A stretch of DNA of 64,000 bases from Pyrrhosoma nymphula (GCA_963573305.1 OY754337.1:71893094-71957093), one strand, 5' to 3'. Shown: positions 1 through 12,145, counted from the first letter of the stretch. Program-made: numbers and translations. The notes: generated by a model from the letters alone, not told the origin.

Positions 1-1082
1 TTAACTCTTTATCTGGAAAGCTTTGGTCAGCGTTGACACAATGGCAGAAACTTCATTCTGAAGGGGGACGTTAAACCTTCTGTGATCAACGGCATCAGGT
101 AATGCAAGAAGCAGCTTAACATAAGGCGGCTCTACACCTTCTGCAGCAGCGCGTCTATTAGCTTCTTCTTCTACTTCCCGCCTTATCATGAATCCAAGAG
201 CAAACGGATTTTCAGATCTCAAAATATGTTCCAAGATATTAATAAGATTCTCGCTGATACCATGATTAATGGAATTGTTTATGTGTGCATTAAGAGCATC
301 CTGATTATCCAAATATGTATTTGTCCATATTGAGGCCGTTCAAATTTTCCATCATCATATTGAGTAGGGTGAGCTGCTACATTAAGTTTGTGATAAATTT
401 GACTGCTATCAATGTAAATATAAACTCCTCGACCGTTGACTGTTCGATCGTTATCTACGGGGAATGAAGCAATTGCTAAACATAAATTCAAATTCCGAAT
501 CCTTTCATAAAGGTCATCAGAAAATGAATGACGTCTAAGAAACGATCGCGCTAACCCGTTCGGAAATTCTGGATGTGGTATATCTATCCTACCATGCAAG
601 CAGCAGTCCCCAAACGAATCTCAACGAATTCGATTTGACACACGTTCTTCGGGAAAATGCAATGCTCCTTAATGAATAAAAGCAACACTAAAAGGTTGCA
701 CACTATGGTAAGAAATATTAGCCGTTGTAGCTGCCTTGTAGGAACTTATTCTGTTATTATTATGCTTGTTGTCGTTTTGAATTTCTCGGGCGTTCTTCTT
801 CCAATCGTTGGTGATGATCATCATCAAACTCTTCTGTATATCTGTGAGCCGCTTGTTCACGCATGTCTTGAAGCCGCTAATTTTTTGTGAGTCTGATTCT
901 TCTGTTCTTTGGTTATTTTGTAGTTCCCTTTGTTCGTTTGATTCTCCACTTCTCTGGATTCGTGCAAGATCACGTATCATTTCTAATTGCTCTAGACGAT
1001 CATCGGAAGACGCATATTCTTGCCTCATTCTTTTCTGATCGTTCCTTTCTTGAGAGTAAGAATCGTTTAGTTCAGCCATCAT
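1..1082 (-). pseudogene. Helitron Rep/helicase N-terminal region, degenerate
   Basis: Reading the minus strand from 1082 downward, one frame runs to about 320 through in-frame stops near 670 and 632. A frameshift near 316-325 then leads to a second frame that stops at 1-3. The first part is a charged, E/Q/R-rich segment. The middle reads FGDCCLHGRIDIP, then NLNLCLAIASF and QIYHKLNVAAHP...YGQIHI. The last part has an NPFALGF-like segment and RRFNVPLQNEVSAIV. This order (CC..GK.LP, IR.YN..FAS, H..G.L.P..AQLYI, NP, RYN.P...EVA.I) is the typical N-terminal region upstream of the HUH nuclease in animal Helitrons. The HUH nuclease and helicase domains are not seen; they would lie to the left of the window if the element continues. 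Stops and the frameshift make it a pseudogene. The Helitron assignment rests on remembered family patterns, not on a search. Confidence 0.72.
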
Positions 1083-1520
1083 TTCAAATAACCTATTTTT
1101 ACATGTTGTTTTTTGCTACCCGGCTTGGTCTTGCTGATGTCAGAAAATGTTCTTCATTTTTAGGAATTAAGCTACTTGAGGTACCAGGTATTGAGTCATC
1201 AACTTGTTCTATTTGCTCCGAGAGAAAATTCTTTGAGGCATTGGATCATCACCTTGTACCATTTGCTTCTGCTTTCAGGTTGCTCTGTAGATCGGATCAA
1301 TATTCTACAGCCCCTGGAGGACTCACGTAAACACTTTCAAAATTACGTGCTCAATACCATTTACTCTGTAGCAGCCATTAACCACACATGGAAAGATTGG
1401 GTTGAAATATATTCCAGCTAAAATTTCAAAGTACATCTGTAAAATAGATTTTTTTAAAGAGGCGTAAATGTCTCGGGCATGAATTTCCATTCCATGCCTA
1501 TGCTGCGGTTTCCAAGTAAA
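1083..1520. other. No recognisable gene; flank of Helitron fragment
   Basis: A short plus-strand open frame crosses the first half (887-1330) but is mostly antisense to the Helitron fragment. I see no domain, RNA or clear repeat here. The true 5' end of the Helitron protein may lie here, but no clear start signal is visible. Confidence 0.4.
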
Positions 1521-1673
1521 CAAAATATTTAATTGGAAAAGTATTTTCCGGGTTATGGCCGCGTTGGTCCATTTGGGCGGACAGAAACGCCCAAATGGAC
1601 CAACGCGGCCATAACCCGGAAAATACTTTTCCAATTAATCACCGCGGAAGCCTCCGTACCAAAATATTTAATT
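1521..1673 (-). mobile_element. Palindromic non-autonomous element, 125 bp, with 14-bp target duplication
   Basis: A perfect direct repeat, CAAAATATTTAATT, sits at 1521-1534 and 1660-1673 and brackets an insert at 1535-1659. Within it 1531-1579 and 1588-1636 form a perfect 49-bp inverted repeat around an 8-nt spacer; the outermost four arm bases overlap the left target duplication. On the minus strand the insert opens with a 23-nt unpaired leader (1637-1659) containing GGAGGCTTCCGCGG, followed by TTTTCCGGGTTATGGCCGCG. These match in order and spacing the leader and first motif of the elements at 16.2 and 54.3 kb. It carries no coding capacity. The duplication shows transposition. The class is uncertain; a short copy of a Penelope-like or other retroelement terminal unit is my best guess. 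Confidence 0.7.
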
Positions 1674-2796
1674 TTTGAAGTAGTGCAAACATTTGAGATT
1701 TTCGAGCTTAAAACTAAAATTCCAGGAAAATGCGATGGGTATACGGAAATTGAATGTAAGAATTAAAAACTTTGTTCTTTCATTTATCTAAAAGTAATAT
1801 TTTAAATTTGTATCAGGAGTTAAAGCAATTAAACTAAACAAACAAAGAAACCTCTGTATAACAAAAATGGAGTAGCCTAGCCTTTTTACATGTTAAAAGT
1901 GCAACTTTTTTTGCACAATATCTTGTAAAAAGAGTTTTCCCAGAGTCAAGACCTAGGTAAATCGCTTTTTCGTACCCTATATTAGTAAATTTGTTTATTA
2001 TTATCATAACTTTCATCAAAACGTATTATAACTTTCATCAAAATATTTAGAGCCGTTTTTTAAATAAAATTTACATATATACACATATATATACAAGATT
2101 TGCTCGTTAAATAGTATAGGGTATGATTCTTGTCGTTGCTATGGAGGGCTATGGAATTTTACGCATGTAAAATCGAGTTGTGAGAAGGGCTTCGAGCGCT
2201 TTGAAGTCTTAGTAAATGCTGTGATTTACCTTAGTAGGTAGAATTTGGTTTCCTAATCCTATTTGCGTCGTCTCTCTATTTCTCTATTACAACTCTGTCT
2301 TCAACTTCTATTGTGTGAAGGTGTTTCTTCACTCAATAGTTACCAGTTAACAGCTGCAACATTGTCTTAATCATGCAGTTGCGGGGTGGAGAGAGTACGA
2401 CGGACAAAATGGTAGACAAAGGAGGAGTACAAAGAAAGTTTTCGGTACCTATTTTGGGTGTTGGATAGGTGGCTGTTATTAAAGTTAGAAGAAAGCAGAG
2501 CTGGAGGGTGGATCAGATTGAAGGTTTTTCATTCAATAACCCCTCAGTAGGGAGAGGTGGATGAAAAACACAATTAAAGATAAAATTCTACGAAAACGGG
2601 GAAGAGGGAAAGAAAATAAATAATTTTATGAAGGGTGATGAGAGATGAGAAGTAGGCTGAGTTGAAGATAGAAATAGAGTGAGGAATGAGATCTAGGAGA
2701 TTGATAAGAAGAATAAAATTGGTCAAAGCCTTCCTAACCGGTAGAGTATTTTTAATCATCAAATCATTAAAACTTTGGCGGTCCTTGTTAGTACAG
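1674..2796. other. AT-rich DNA, nothing recognised
   Basis: Short frames only. The stretch 2395-2720 is purine-rich on the plus strand. No element ends or RNA-like folds were recognised. Confidence 0.4.
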
Positions 2797-2868
2797 CACT
2801 GTTCTTTTTGGTAACCCGCGTCAGGATTTTAAAAAGGGATTTTTAAATATTGCCCAAAAAGAACAGTG
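2797..2868. mobile_element. 72-bp mini inverted-repeat element
   Basis: CACTGTTCTTTTTGG at 2797-2811 is the exact reverse complement of 2854-2868, giving perfect 15-bp terminal inverted repeats around 42 bp of AT-rich DNA. No convincing target duplication is visible. It looks like a very short MITE or an internally deleted DNA transposon; the superfamily cannot be set. Confidence 0.5.
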
Positions 2869-5800
2869 ATATCTTACATCATTTATACGGTAGTTGCGCA
2901 TGAACATCTCGTCCTCGTGTTAGAGGAATAATGTCATTTTTACGAAAAATACTGTGAAAAAGATGTTGGAAGAAAGCATCGACGTGAATAGCTATATTGA
3001 CTACTACTAAGGTCTTGCTTCATTCTGCTGATTAAACAGTATACTAGTTAAGCTGCACGTTGAATATCAACGGGAAGAATATTATCATTTATATTGATTG
3101 TAATAAGCCATTCGTATCTTATTTAGTGCAAAGAATAATTGAGTTAATGGATGTACACGGAATCTCGGCTTCAACAATAAGTATGGTCGCTATGTGGACG
3201 ATGACTCAAAAACGCTAAAATATTCCAAAAAATCGTTATGTTTTAGCTAATATTTCGGAATTTTGACCGGAATACAAAATTCGATTGAAGAAATAAGAAT
3301 TTATATTTTATTTTCTTTCTATTGGTACCTTTTCCAATAACAGAAAACCACTATTTCTAATTTAATTTTGTAAATAAAATAAGGTCTGCAGCCAAATGAA
3401 GATTCAGCGTCACGTGTATTTCTTATAAGAAAGTTACTGAAATATACATATACTCATCGGTGATTATTATAGTAGATTATTTACATTATAAATCATTATG
3501 GCAAGGAGTATTTCGCTCGGCAGAACGGGCGCGGTCTTTCACACTTTTTCTTATGTGCGAGATGCATATCCATTTTTTATGTAGATTTTTCGGGGAAAAC
3601 AAATGAGTGGTACGCGCGTAAATACGTTGATACTACGCTACTACTACTGTCGTCGATGACGGAGATGCTCGATTTGACTGATTTTTATTATTTTAAAATG
3701 CGAAGATTTTTAACCAGTGATCTAATGCATTGGCCATTGCTTATCTCCTGACCATTTCAATTGAAGTAGGTGCGCCGGAGAAAATACCTGTCTGCCGATT
3801 TTGATGTGTGCCTCCATAGACGTGGCCTTCGTCGAGCATGCGAATTTACGAGTGCTCTGTTTACGTTTGCGCGAGCAGTTTTCTTGTATTCCATGAAAAG
3901 AGCGGAAGGATTTAATGGCCGTGAGAAGCGAACGGTATCCATCTCCACGGCTCTTATCAATGCAATCGTTATAAGTGTTTTCGACGCGTGCGCGCGGGAG
4001 GGAAGCGATCTGGCTGCTTTGTTCGTGAAACGTGAGGAAATGCTTGCCTCGACACGATGTGAATGGTCATGGAAGGAGAGTCAGAGAGAGAGAGAAAAAA
4101 CCCGAGTATCTTGCGAGTGGGAGGGTTGAAAGAATGGGAAAAAAAGATGCAGTGTGCGGAATGGGCCGGAACATGGAATCGGGAGTGATTGCATCCCTAT
4201 CGGCGTGCAAGCAGCTCCCCGGATCAATAAAGAAATACAATGACGGGGCTAAGAAACTCATTCTTTCTCTCCTCCTCTCCCCCTTTCTCCTTCGCCCTAA
4301 CTTCTTCTCATGGCCATCGCGCTATGCTCTCCGCTCCCTTTTCTTGCCGTGGGAAAGGCTCCAGATCTTGCCCTTCGATCGTTTTCCGTGTCGTTATTTT
4401 TAACATTGCACCCGTGCAAAATTGTAAGAGTGAACTGAAAGCATGGATTGAGGTCTGCTCACAAATTTGATGATTGAGAGAGTAAATGTAAATCACGATC
4501 AACTAGCGATGAGGAAAACTCAGAAAAATTTTCCAACCTCGTCTTTATTAATTTTTATGTTTTACAATGGAAGGGATAATAAATACAAAGGGGGATTTCG
4601 TTGGATTCAGCTTGCTTTGTGTCCGGAACGGGCACATATGCGTCCTGGGTAAAGTCTGGAGTTTCATAAATCTTTGAAATCAGCTTATCACTATAGTATG
4701 TATCAAAATATATTCGCATATGCATATTTAAATATTCAGCAGAAGGTATTCCTTAAGCGCACGTTCACACAGGTCCATTAGAAATAATATAGTAAACGGA
4801 CCCAATATTTTTTTATAAAGTTTATGTGCAGAGGAATGGGGTCATAAGCTTTTTCGTCATCCCACATGTGGTAGTACGGAATAGGCTAGAGATCGTAGTC
4901 TACACGCGTTCCGAGAAAGGTATTCTTGGCCTGCTATATTCCTCAGCCCGTGCACGTTAAGAACAGATAAATCGATGCTAATAAATGGATACCTACTTGC
5001 TAATGATCCATAGATGTGATCCCTGGCCAGATTGTATGCTGATTTAAGGTCATATGCATGCTACGTAAGTCTAAGTTTCTGAAGTGCTTTTGTTTTCTTC
5101 TTAATGCTATAGTTGTATGGATCTTGGTTACTGCGACATTTTCCTCTGTTTAATTTTTTATGAGCCTGTTTCACAGCTGATATTTGGGATTGCTTGTATG
5201 GCAATGTACGGATTTGGTTAGAAAATATGCATATGTTACTATTTTTACCTAAATTATATCGTATAGTAGTTTTCCCGCGTGGTTTCTACAGTAATATTGA
5301 TCGCTATGTATCGCAATTTCGAGAATATGATGCTGTCAGCTGCGTAGGGAATCAATTTACCTCGCCATTATTTTACCCAGTTTGATAGTTCTGTTGCGTA
5401 ATTTTACGGTGAAATGCAATATCGCTCCTGACTGCATTTCCGTGTCTTACCCGTATTTCACTTGGCACGCTATTTTTGGCTAATTGAAACTTGAGGACGT
5501 TTGATAATTAGTTCGGGATGTAGAAGAGCGGGAGTATCTGAGGGTTGAAACACAGATGATAATGATGATGGAGACCATTATTTGGTGCCATACCTGCACC
5601 AGTGTTCTTGAGCCGCGGCGCTCGGTGCATGTATTCGGGAAATTGGGCCGTTCTTTTTGTCCCGTCCTCTCCTCGACGTCTCGGCAGGTGAATTACATAG
5701 AAGTCTGAGATATTCGTTGAACAAGGGAAGAAACTTCTCTTTTAGTTTTCCGGGAAGCCCCTTCTCTTCAAACATGGCCCAATAAATTGCCTCGGTAATC

Positions 5801-7269
5801 TATTTTGTCTCAATATCTCAACAAAAGATGTTAAAGGATTATAGTTACTTTGTACTTTTCCACAGATTTTTTCAATTATTTCTGGGCACCTTTTCATCTT
5901 GGTGAGGCATCTCCTGGCGGATAGAAAAGGAGTGAAACTTCCCTACCCTTCACCCTTCCGCAAGATGGTGGTACTTTGTAACTTGACGGAATATTAAGAT
6001 AAAATTAAAACAAAAAAGTGTTGGCCAGATAGGCATTGTATGCATAAAAATCATGCCAATGGATGTTTTTCATCAGTTGGAGCATAATACAACATGTTAT
6101 GAGAACCGCACGGCCACGGCGCTCCATCTAGCTGATATCATTCACTGAACTGCACCATGAGTCCCAACAAGCGAAATTATGGTGGAATCTTTTGCATTAC
6201 ATCATTTTATCCGTTGAATATCATTGAGAATAAAAATGTGATTCAAATTACTCCCTGCATGGGATACATAGCATCGCTATTGCAATAAGTTAAATCATTT
6301 TTTGTCATATTTTAGCCAAAAATTAGCTAAAAACTGGGCTTTTATATTTATAACTATTACTGGGAAAGCATTTTAATCAAAATTCATGGCCCACGCATTT
6401 TTCAGTCCTTTTCTTTCTAATAAATCTGGTGATGCAAACCGAACTTCGGAATAACTGCTGATAATGGGTGATTTCAAATAGTATTCTTCAGTATTCTTGG
6501 ATTCCAAGTAGGGTAGCCATCATGGTGAAACCCCTTCATCAACTAATTTTATCCTATAGCGGCCCTAACTTCCTTCACACAATATCCTTTTGGCATTCTT
6601 ACCCCATCCCCTTGCCTACCCACCCTTAACGATCTGTGGTGGCTTTACGTAAGCTCAGAGGCCGATTTTGAGGGATCGACTTAACGCCGTCAGCAAGGGT
6701 CTGGGCTGCCTTCTTTTTCCTTTTGGAGATTGGTGTAGGAGGAGAAAGAGGATGATGATGGAGGAGGCAAAGCCTTGGTCCAAAAGTATTCCAAATGCGA
6801 CGAGGGACGCCAAACGCAGGCCTCTTGCCGTGGGTGGACCGCTTGAGGGGTTTTGGGTCGAAATTAATAGGGATGTTCATTGCCACTTTTGAGGGGAGGA
6901 AAGCATCTTTCCCTTGATCCCTCGAGGTTCGTTATGCTCTTATTATTTTCTCAGCTCCTCGGTAACCGATCCCTTTCCTCGCTGCCAAAACTGTAAATAA
7001 AGTTGATTCGCCATCCGCGTTAAGATTAAAGGTAAAGAGATTATTTCCTCTCCCGCTGAGTCTATAATTTGGTCTTCGTTAAATCTGAAAATAGCCGAGG
7101 GGTAAGGTGAGATCCCTAATCACCGCTTCTCGTAATCCGCTGTTGATGGTTCTCTGGAACGTGTTTCTGAAAATCCTACAGACAAGGCGAGTACAAAGGC
7201 CCTTCTGACAAAATTTATGCCCCTTGCGTGATTTTCATTAATATTTTAAAGAGTAGTTTAGTACAATTT
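2869..7269. other. Long stretch without recognisable genes
   Basis: Only short overlapping frames are present. There is a GA microsatellite near 4079-4100 and a pyrimidine-rich tract near 4258-4345. The longest frames (3770-4129, 4032-4403, 6626-6892) overlap each other on both strands and show no domain. I see no transposon protein, SINE box or terminal repeat here. Confidence 0.4.
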
Positions 7270-9036
7270 GGAATGCAGTAATAACAATAAAAATATAATA
7301 ATAATTTTTACTTATTATAGTTGTAACACTTCCCTCCGAGTCCCCGGCAAGCATCAGGTTTCATTGCCGTCATAATGGCCGGAGACTCGAGAGGGGTTGA
7401 GCAGTAATCGTTGCCACGTCCGACACCCATCGGATGAGTGGCTACGCTGCTGTTGGGTCATGCGTACACAGTAGACGGAGTGACTCCAGGATGACGGCCT
7501 TCTGAATGCGTGCAACTAGTGATTCCGCCTGTGCCATGCAGGACCGAATGCACTTGATGTTATTAAGCAGCGAGCCCTTGACTCCACCAAGAACACCTAC
7601 TATGAGGACCACTAGTTTTACAGAGTGTCCAGGGTACATCTGTCGAAGTTCGAAAAGCAGGTCTTGATATTTCGACCGTATTTTCACCTCCTTCGCATCC
7701 ATGTTAGTTTCAGCTGGAGCCGAAAACTCGATCACGAACATGGAGCATGTGAGGTGGTCGAGGAGAGCGATATCAGTCTTGGTCGCCTCCAACTGCCTGG
7801 TGGTGGAGAAGGAGTAATTCCAACAGATGGTGCATTTATCGTTTTCCACGACAGACTCAATATCTCCAGGGGCATAGGGCAGTACAGGTGTTTCGTCGAT
7901 GCAATAATGGTGTTGAAGGTGATAGTATATCACCCGCAGGGCCGCGTTGTGCCGAGCTAGATACGCTGACCTGGCGTAACAACTACAGCCGGAGAGAAGG
8001 TGACCCAAAGTTTGCGGCTGGGTTCGGCACGCCCTGCATCTCATGTCCGCGACCTCCACCTTGATTATAATGCGGTGGTACACGAGTGTGTTTATGGCAC
8101 CATCCTGGCACGCGAGTACAAAACCCTCGGTCTCTGACTTCAGTCCGGCGGAGCGTAGGAAGACAAACTTCAGCTCCTTCGATAACCCATGCTTTCCGAT
8201 GTTTCGATGGAAACATCCATGCATGGGCTTATAGGTATGCGCCTTGAGCAAGGCCTTTTGCTCGGCTTTTTTATTTCGAGCTTGAGGACGTCTGCCTTCA
8301 ATGACGAGATAATTATGTCATTGTCACTTCCGTTGGATGACGGGTCGAAGTCGAGACCGGCTTCGTCCACTTCCCTTTTTGCCGCCTGGAAGAGAAACGC
8401 CCCTGCTCCCGCACTCTCGTGCTCTCTCACGAGATTGAGCAGGGAGTCCCTGCTTTTCAACACTCGGCATGCTGTACCCAGAACAAATCTGTTGTGGAGA
8501 CACTCCAGACTCAATAGTCCTCTGCCACCTACATTGCGAGGGAGATACAATCTGGCGACGGAAGATTTTGGATGAAGACTTCTATAGATGGTCATCATCT
8601 TCCTCGTTCCCCTATCGAGGTTCTGCAACTCGTTGACGTTCCACTACATGCATTTGAAGGTATACAGCAGTATTGGAACCGCGAACATGTCCGTGGCAAA
8701 AACCTTGTTCTTGCCAGACAGCTCAGAACTCCAGATGTTCCTGAGAGTATGTCTGTATTTGGCGGTGAGTCTTTCCTTCACTGCTGCAACCTCCTGCATT
8801 CGGCGCTGGGGGATGCCGAGATATTCATAGCTATCATCGTCCTCGAGGTAACGAATGACGCTCCCGTCAACAAGTTGCACGTCTTCCTTGATCTCCGAAA
8901 ATATTCCTCTCGCCAAGTGGATGGATGCACACTTGTCCAATCCGAAATCTATCCCTATAGCCTCACTGTATTCCAGTACGGTGTCCAGGGCAGTGTGAAG
9001 GTCTTTCGCATTAGAAGCATAAAGCTTCAGGTCGTC
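7270..9036 (-). pseudogene. RLE-type LINE (R4/Dong/R2-like), 5'-truncated 3' half of ORF
   Basis: The minus-strand reading begins inside the reverse transcriptase at the conserved catalytic box (DDLKLYA, bases 9031-9036 onward). It continues through GLDKCASIHLA and YEYLGI, then AVPILLYTF (frame to about 8644). After a frameshift it gives LDRGTRKMMTIYRSLHPK and LYLPRNVGGRGL (about 8628-8250). After another frameshift near 8240 it gives KPMHGCFHRN and TEGFVLACQDGAINT, a CRAC...H...C zinc knuckle, RHNAALRVI, and a restriction-like endonuclease region (TDIALLD, VIEFSAP, KYQDLLFELR), ending at 7442. The expected RPD..D endonuclease motif is changed to KTD..E, so it is probably inactive. The 3' tail at 7270-7325 is rich in ATTATT/AATAAT. 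RT, CCHC and RLE in this order are typical of the R2/R4/Dong/NeSL group. Confidence 0.8.
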
Positions 9037-9214
9037 TTAATAATAATAATTATTATTACTATAAGGTACGAAAGCCGGACCACCAGCCTCCTCGTGACGT
9101 ACCTGGTAACGGCTTTTGCCGGCTTATGGTGGACGTCTGCGTGTGGGGTAACCACCCCACATACAGTAAAACTAGTTCTAAAAAAAACAGTAAATCCCCC
9201 CAAAACCGGTTGTG
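9037..9214 (-). repeat. TAA-tailed segment between two LINE copies
   Basis: Read on the minus strand this 178-bp block ends in a run of TAA/ATT triplets (9037-9062), exactly where the truncated LINE copy begins. It contains a perfect 8-bp inverted repeat with a 4-nt loop (9142-9149 and 9154-9161). No protein is recognisable. It may be the 3' end of a further TAA-tailed element or the original target site. Confidence 0.4.
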
Positions 9215-10102
9215 GATATTATTATTGTTATTGTTACACTCCCCTCCAAGTCCCCCGCAAGCGTTGGGTCTCATTGCCGTCATAATGGCCGGAGACTCGG
9301 CAGGGTTGGGGTAGCTTTCGATCCAACGTCCTACGCCTATCGGATGGGAGGCTACGCTGCTTTCGGGTCATGCTTACGGAGTAGACGGAGTGACCCCAGG
9401 ATGACGGCCTTCTGCATGCGTGCAACAAGTGATTCCGCCTGTGCCACGCAGTACGGAATGCATTTAACCCTTAGACTGCGGGAAACGTACATGTTAGTGT
9501 GTACCGGCAAATGCGGGAAAAACTTTCTTGTACGTTTGCCCCTCTCTATCTACCTGCTCCCTCAGTCCTTTCATATTTTTATTGCCCGAACTCTTTCTTT
9601 CCAGAGATGGACATTTGGGAATCCACACTTTTTACCCAAACCACTCCCTTTCCACGCTCTTTAGGGATCGCATCCCGCGATCGCAATGAGGTACGAACCT
9701 TTCTTCCAATTGCTCGATCAATGGGTGATGGTTGTCTCAAACGTTAGTTGTCTTATGTTCGCGCCCGGCTCAATTATCAACGGATATCTTTGGTGTTTGG
9801 TATAAACTAATCAGAAAATTGCTAGAAAAAATATTGTCGTGTTAGCTTTTGACAAATACGCCTATAAACAAATTTTCAAAATTTGTCCTAAGTACCACTA
9901 ATCCCTCAAAAAAATCCGGTGCCCCCCCCTGGGATCCCGAGAAAAGGGTCGGGAGGGGATTACATGGGTCATATAACTGCCCGGCCTTGGCCCGTGGGAA
10001 GGAGGGACAGGCTCCGTCCGAAGAGATATTTCCCGCACAGGGTGGATGACATGTGCTGTAGCTTCAGCAGCTTAAGGGTTAATGCTATCTAGCATAAGAA
10101 GT
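9215..10102 (-). mobile_element. Second 3'-end copy of the same RLE-type LINE, split by a MITE
   Basis: Bases 9239-9465 align with 7329-7555 in the same orientation with high similarity; both share the block CATTGCCGTCATAATGGCCG. The minus-strand tail runs into an ATAACAATAATAAT tract at 9215-9235. Similarity to the first copy resumes at 10083-10100, just beyond the piggyBac-type insert, so the LINE was interrupted there. Upstream of about 10102 the similarity ends, so this copy is strongly 5'-truncated. It encodes only the last part of the endonuclease region and has no intact frame. Confidence 0.72.
9464..10082. mobile_element. piggyBac-type MITE with TTAA target duplications
   Basis: TTAA at 9464-9467 and 10079-10082 flank a 611-bp insert. 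Its ends are CCCTTAGACTGCGG on the left and, as reverse complement of the right end, CCCTTAAGCTGCTG, a slightly imperfect inverted repeat of about 12 bp. TTAA duplication plus CCC-starting ends is the signature of piggyBac elements. The interior holds no transposase-like frame, so it is non-autonomous. The interior includes a C/G-run-rich segment near 9920-9960. Confidence 0.72.
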
Positions 10103-11274
10103 GAATTATAATTGAGGTGACGAATATATGTCACATTCACATTCCTCGTTGAATAGCATTACTTTGTAGTTTTTATTTTGAATAGATATCTACTGCTCAA
10201 GGAAAGTTTTTGACGAGTCATCGCCACCTATTTCCCATTTTTCTGCCTGTGTTTTCACTGATTCTTCTTCATCTCTCTCTTCAGTACTGCACATTACTAT
10301 TTTTTTCGCAATTAACTAAAAATTCAAAATGCTCAAAATGTCTAAGATTACTTTAGTCCCATTTTTATAACCCTTTTCTTTAAGTAAGCCGTAGTTTATG
10401 GTACTGATTGTAAGTACTTAGATATGATAAGGATAACAGCTTCTCATTGTTAACCTGAGCATGTATCAATAGCGAAACATTTTCTTGGAAATCGATGGCT
10501 TCAAATTACTGCACAAAATTCCTACACATTCCCTCATATTTATTCGTTGCCCTAACTTTCCGATTAGTCAAGGTGATGCTGCTAAAAAAAAAGATTGACC
10601 TCTGGTGGTCAATGGGCAGATGAGAGGAAAGTTACAGAAAAAGGAACGCGCTATTAATATTGAAGGACGATTGAGTGATATTTTGATATTTGAATTGATA
10701 ATATTATATACATATGACTATTCAGCTCAAATGATTTCAAGTGGTAATGTTTGAAAACGGAATCGAATAAGGTGTGCTTGAGTTATTAAACAAAAGGCAG
10801 CTGTCTACCCGCGTGAAAAGACTAGTGCTGAGTGTAATTCATGCATGAAGGTTAAGAAAATACAATTTTAAAAAAGCATTACAATCTTAAAAAAAAAGGT
10901 CTGCCTCGGCAATGCAGGCAGGTTGACATCTGAACGCAAGTAATGGAATCCGGCGACGCGCATGGCACAGAGGCATGAAATTGCTGCCAAATGTGTATGT
11001 CATTACCATAAGTCATCATTAATGCACTCACCATTGATGCCGTGGCGTTATTAATGTGGTCAATTGCTTAATTTACCTCGAGGTTTATTGCCTAAGAAGT
11101 GGCGGTGAAATGAGAAAGAGCAAAATTAAGATGGACTGCATTAATGCGATTAGTCTCATGCCCTCTTACTAATCTGTGGATGATGATGAATATCAGTCTT
11201 GCTGAATTTTGGCCTTTAATACGTAGAAATTGTCACGAGAAAAAAATGCATATGGAAAGGTACATTTTACTCCC
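10103..11274. other. No recognisable gene
   Basis: AT-rich DNA with short frames and A-runs near 10862-10900. No element was recognised. Confidence 0.4.
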
Positions 11275-11470
11275 CGATGGATGATTTTTATATCGGATTA
11301 AGAAAAACTTGGAATCGTTCGTTGGAGGAATGAGAAGAATGAAATAACTTGTAGATGTGTATATGCTTTGGCTTTAGTCATTACATCAGCCGTAATAGCA
11401 CGAGGTCAAGTACGGAATCAGTCCCGCTTGAGTGCAGTAGGCATTACAAAGGTATCAATTTCAAAATATG
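11275..11470 (+). repeat. Direct repeat unit A (~195 bp)
   Basis: Closely matches 12146-12350 in the same orientation, including TGGCTTTAGTCATTACATCA and GTATCAATTTCAAAATATGC. No coding frame is shared between the copies, so it is repetitive rather than genic. Confidence 0.7.
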
Positions 11471-12145
11471 CTTCTGACGGGCCAACTCACAGGCCATTGT
11501 AACAGTGGGAGAGAAAAGTAAGGTAGTATTGGAGGTTCTGAGTGGTGAGGAAATGTTAAGTAGGGTGATAGAAGGGAGAACGCGGTGGAAGCTTGAAAGA
11601 GGAAATGGTAATTTTGAACGACCGAAGGTAAGGTAGTTAGAGAAAATTGAGTTGGCGAGCAAGTAATGTGTAGGAAAGCGAAAAGATGTCCCAAAATGGG
11701 AAAACGAGGGAAAAGACCTACCTGTCCAAAAACCTACCAGTGCTTGAATAGCCAGTGGTGATGACATGTAAAACAAGTAAGATGTTTTCCTAAGACCTGA
11801 TTCGTCTGGACCTTGTGAAAGTGGTTCATGGATCTTACTGTAAAAGGCAGTGATTCGTAGGGGTAAATTAAACGAATTCTATACCATGTCAAAAATAATG
11901 GGCATCCCTCAAAGATATAGCCATGCAGTATGGAGCCCAGAATAAAATTTTAAGCGCCCTTCAGATTCTGTGCTAGGGCTTAAACCTCGAGTCTCTGAAG
12001 TGATATAAGGATAAGGAAGGGAATAGTTGAATTGCCGCTGTGTTAGTCCTCCACAGTCGGAGTAACTTTTCATGTTGTTCCCGTCAAACATCGCATCCAC
12101 AGATACACAAAAATCGAGCCTCGCTATTTTTCCATACTCGCATTA
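11471..12145. other. Purine-rich spacer between direct repeats
   Basis: 11500-11700 is A/G-rich on the plus strand; the minus-strand frames of up to 110 residues there are low-complexity S/F/P/L-rich products of that bias. Nothing else was recognised. Confidence 0.4.

Noticed and set aside
1323..1766. Two frames sharing the same N-terminal sequence
   Set aside because: They arise from the perfect inverted repeat at 1531-1636.
7625..9314. Plus-strand frames of up to 237 residues
   Set aside because: They are antisense to the minus-strand LINE, which explains the sequence with conserved RT, zinc-knuckle and endonuclease motifs.
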